In this document: positions 31,012 through 32,010 of the stretch, piece by piece
Position numbering within the stretch: the first letter of the stretch is position 1
Layout: every line of letters starts with the position of its first letter
Position numbers and translations under genes: made by a program
From: Marmoricola sp.
GTDB taxonomy: Bacteria > Actinomycetota > Actinomycetes > Propionibacteriales > Nocardioidaceae
Assembly: GCA_025964795.1 (NCBI GenBank)
Contig: JAOPYC010000016.1
Coordinates: 1 to 32,010, forward strand
Direction: 5' to 3'
DNA: 32,010 bases
Notes under the pieces: model-generated
The model's database searches: none
Told to the model about the DNA's origin: nothing
The model's input: the letters and a program-made list of their open reading frames with translations, nothing else

Positions 31012-31686
31012 GTGACAGAATCCGCCGGCATGACCACGAGATGGCCCGCCGGTCTGAGCCAGCCCTCGGCGCTGTTGCTGCTGGCCCAGTTACTGGCGGT
31101 GCTGGCCTACCCCTTCCTGGACACCTCGCGGGTGGGCTCCGCGGTGCTCGGGGTGTTCTCGATGGTGGCGGTCGGTCTCGCCCTGTGGGTGGTCCGGAGC
31201 ACGCCGGCCCTGACCTTCATCGCGGTCGCGCTCGGCGTACCCGCCCTGCTGATGACCGTGCTCGAGGCGTTCCTGCCCCACGAGACGTGGGTCGTGCTCG
31301 TCGGCGCCCTGCTGCACGCGCCGTTCTACCTCTACGTCTTCTACGGCACGATCCGCTACGTCTTCCACGACGACCAGGTGACCACCGACGAGCTCTACGC
31401 GATCGGGGCGGCCTTCACGGTGCTGGCCTGGGGCTTCACGTTCGTCTACGTCGCGGTCGAGATCATCTGGCCCGGTTCCATCGAGCCGCTCAGCCGCGGC
31501 TCCGGGCGGTTCTTCGACCTGCTGTTCTTCTCCTTCACCAACCTGACCAGCGTCGGCCTCTCCGACATCCTCCCGACCGCCAGCCACGCCCGGTCGGTGG
31601 TGATCCTCGAGCAGGTGTCCGGGGTGCTGTACGTCGCGATGGTCATCTCCCGCCTCGTCGCCATGACGGTCCGCGACCGGAAGTAG
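31012..31686 (+). CDS. Six-helix ion-channel-like membrane protein with atypical selectivity filter
   Basis: 224-residue membrane protein with six hydrophobic segments (about 18-36, 41-61, 66-88, 92-118, 128-153, 195-219). Between the last two is a pore loop, FFSFTNLTSVGLSDILP (172-188). It has the position and shape of the K+-channel filter TVGYGD, but reads T179-S-V-G-L-S-D185, so Tyr and the second Gly are replaced. It belongs to the Ion_trans_2-like group by this loop. There is no regulatory domain. Ion selectivity and function are unknown. The gene is leaderless and divergent from the mce4 operon; whether the KstR-type operator affects it is not evident. Its 3' end overlaps the next, convergent gene by 44 nt. 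Confidence 0.78.
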   Translation: MTESAGMTTRWPAGLSQPSALLLLAQLLAVLAYPFLDTSRVGSAVLGVFSMVAVGLALWVVRSTPALTFIAVALGVPALLMTVLEAFLPHETWVVLVGALLHAPFYLYVFYGTIRYVFHDDQVTTDELYAIGAAFTVLAWGFTFVYVAVEIIWPGSIEPLSRGSGRFFDLLFFSFTNLTSVGLSDILPTASHARSVVILEQVSGVLYVAMVISRLVAMTVRDRK

Positions 31687-32010
31687 GGCTCAGTCCACGT
31701 TGGTGAGCCGTGGCTCCCCCGTCCGTGCCCAGCTCGTCCGTGCCCAGGTCTTCGGTGCCCAGGTCTTCGGTGCCCAGCTCGTCGCGCTCCGCGATGCCGG
31801 CCTGCTCCCGCAGCGCCAGCGCCCGGGCCCGCCGCCGGTAGCGCCAGATCTGGACGGCGCCGAGCGCCCAGAGGACGTACTGCACGCTCATCGCCCACCG
31901 GAAGGCCGAGGCCGGGTAGGCGCTGCCCCCTCCCGGGGTCCGCCAGTCGAGGACGAAGCCGATCGCCACCACCAGGGTCAGGCTGGCCAGGAAGCCGCCC
32001 TGGTTGATGA
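31643..32010 (-). CDS. Membrane protein of unknown function, C-terminal part (cut by window edge)
   Basis: About 121 residues are visible; the N-terminus lies beyond the window. Two hydrophobic segments are seen, FLASLTLVVAIGFVLDW and WAMSVQYVLWALGAVQIW, followed by a basic patch (RYRRRARALALREQAG). Four 15-bp tandem repeats then encode ELGTED/DELGTD units (31721-31780), and the tail is Gly/Ser/Arg-rich. The last 15 codons are antisense to the ion-channel 3' end. The family is not recognised. The frame through the membrane segments looks coding; the repeat tail could be longer or shorter in relatives. Confidence 0.6.
   Translation of the reverse strand, partial: INQGGFLASLTLVVAIGFVLDWRTPGGGSAYPASAFRWAMSVQYVLWALGAVQIWRYRRRARALALREQAGIAERDELGTEDLGTEDLGTDELGTDGGATAHQRGLSPTSGRGPSWRRGGR
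31721..31780. repeat. Four 15-bp tandem repeats in the C-terminal tail of the partial membrane protein
   Basis: Units of the form GTCCGTGCCCAGCTC or TTCGGTGCCCAGGTC occur four times without gaps. They encode LGTED/LGTDE pentapeptides on the minus strand. Confidence 0.85.

Noticed and set aside
31446-31898. Alternative 150-codon minus-strand frame at the right end
   Set aside because: It gives Gly/His/Arg-rich repeats; the other frame has two membrane segments and continues to the window edge.

Overview
The window is high-GC actinobacterial DNA, most likely from a Nocardioides-type organism (Nocardioidaceae/Propionibacteriales). The evidence is the very high GC content, GTG and TTG starts, leaderless TANNNT promoters, a complete Mce4-type transporter operon and a KstR regulator. 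Family assignments come from reading the proteins against remembered families; no database search was run.

Almost the whole window is one steroid (cholesterol-type) uptake and side-chain degradation island. Six copies of a palindrome matching TnnAACnnGTTnnA (the KstR operator) or differing from it only at the last base sit in the promoter gaps. kstR itself is at 16730-17341 (+).

Layout. 1-238 (-) is the start of efp, cut by the window edge. 427-1902 (+) encodes a secreted GH14 beta-amylase. 1958-6736 (-) is an igr-type operon (chsE1-chsE2 fused in one frame, chsH2, chsH1, ltp2) whose genes all overlap by 4 nt. 6828-7757 (+) is an alpha/beta hydrolase. 7764-9266 (-) is a WS/DGAT acyltransferase with a lysine-rich tail. 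9367-10656 (+) is a LipC-like esterase. 10642-12741 (-) is a FadE34/ChsE3-type double acyl-CoA dehydrogenase. 12863-13516 (+) is a methyltransferase. 13487-16558 (-) is a three-gene unit (GT4 glycosyltransferase, methyltransferase, alpha/alpha-barrel protein) divergent from kstR. A nested inverted-repeat array (17343-17537) separates kstR from the next operon.

17544-21017 (-) is a second KstR-controlled operon: ferredoxin reductase, PPOX-fold protein, FdxD-type ferredoxin, Hsd4A-like SDR and a second SDR. 21062-30825 (-) is the mce4 operon: yrbE4A, yrbE4B, mce4A-F and two Mce-associated proteins. 31012-31686 (+) is a small ion channel with an atypical filter, and 31643-32010 (-) is a truncated membrane protein.

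Together Mce4 would import sterol. A P450 not present here, with the FNR-ferredoxin pair as plausible electron donors, would oxidise the side chain. FadE34, Hsd4A and the igr proteins would then shorten it by beta-oxidation and a final retro-aldol cleavage. The esterase and WS/DGAT would connect this to ester hydrolysis and storage. Ring-degradation genes, CYP125 and FadA5 are not in the window.

Most notable are the ChsE1-ChsE2 fusion, a 23-bp repeat family lodged in frame inside several steroid genes, the lysine-tailed WS/DGAT, the glycosyltransferase/methyltransferase unit beside kstR, and the redox cassette. There is no intergenic stretch over 300 bases, and no rRNA, tRNA, CRISPR array or transposase was seen.
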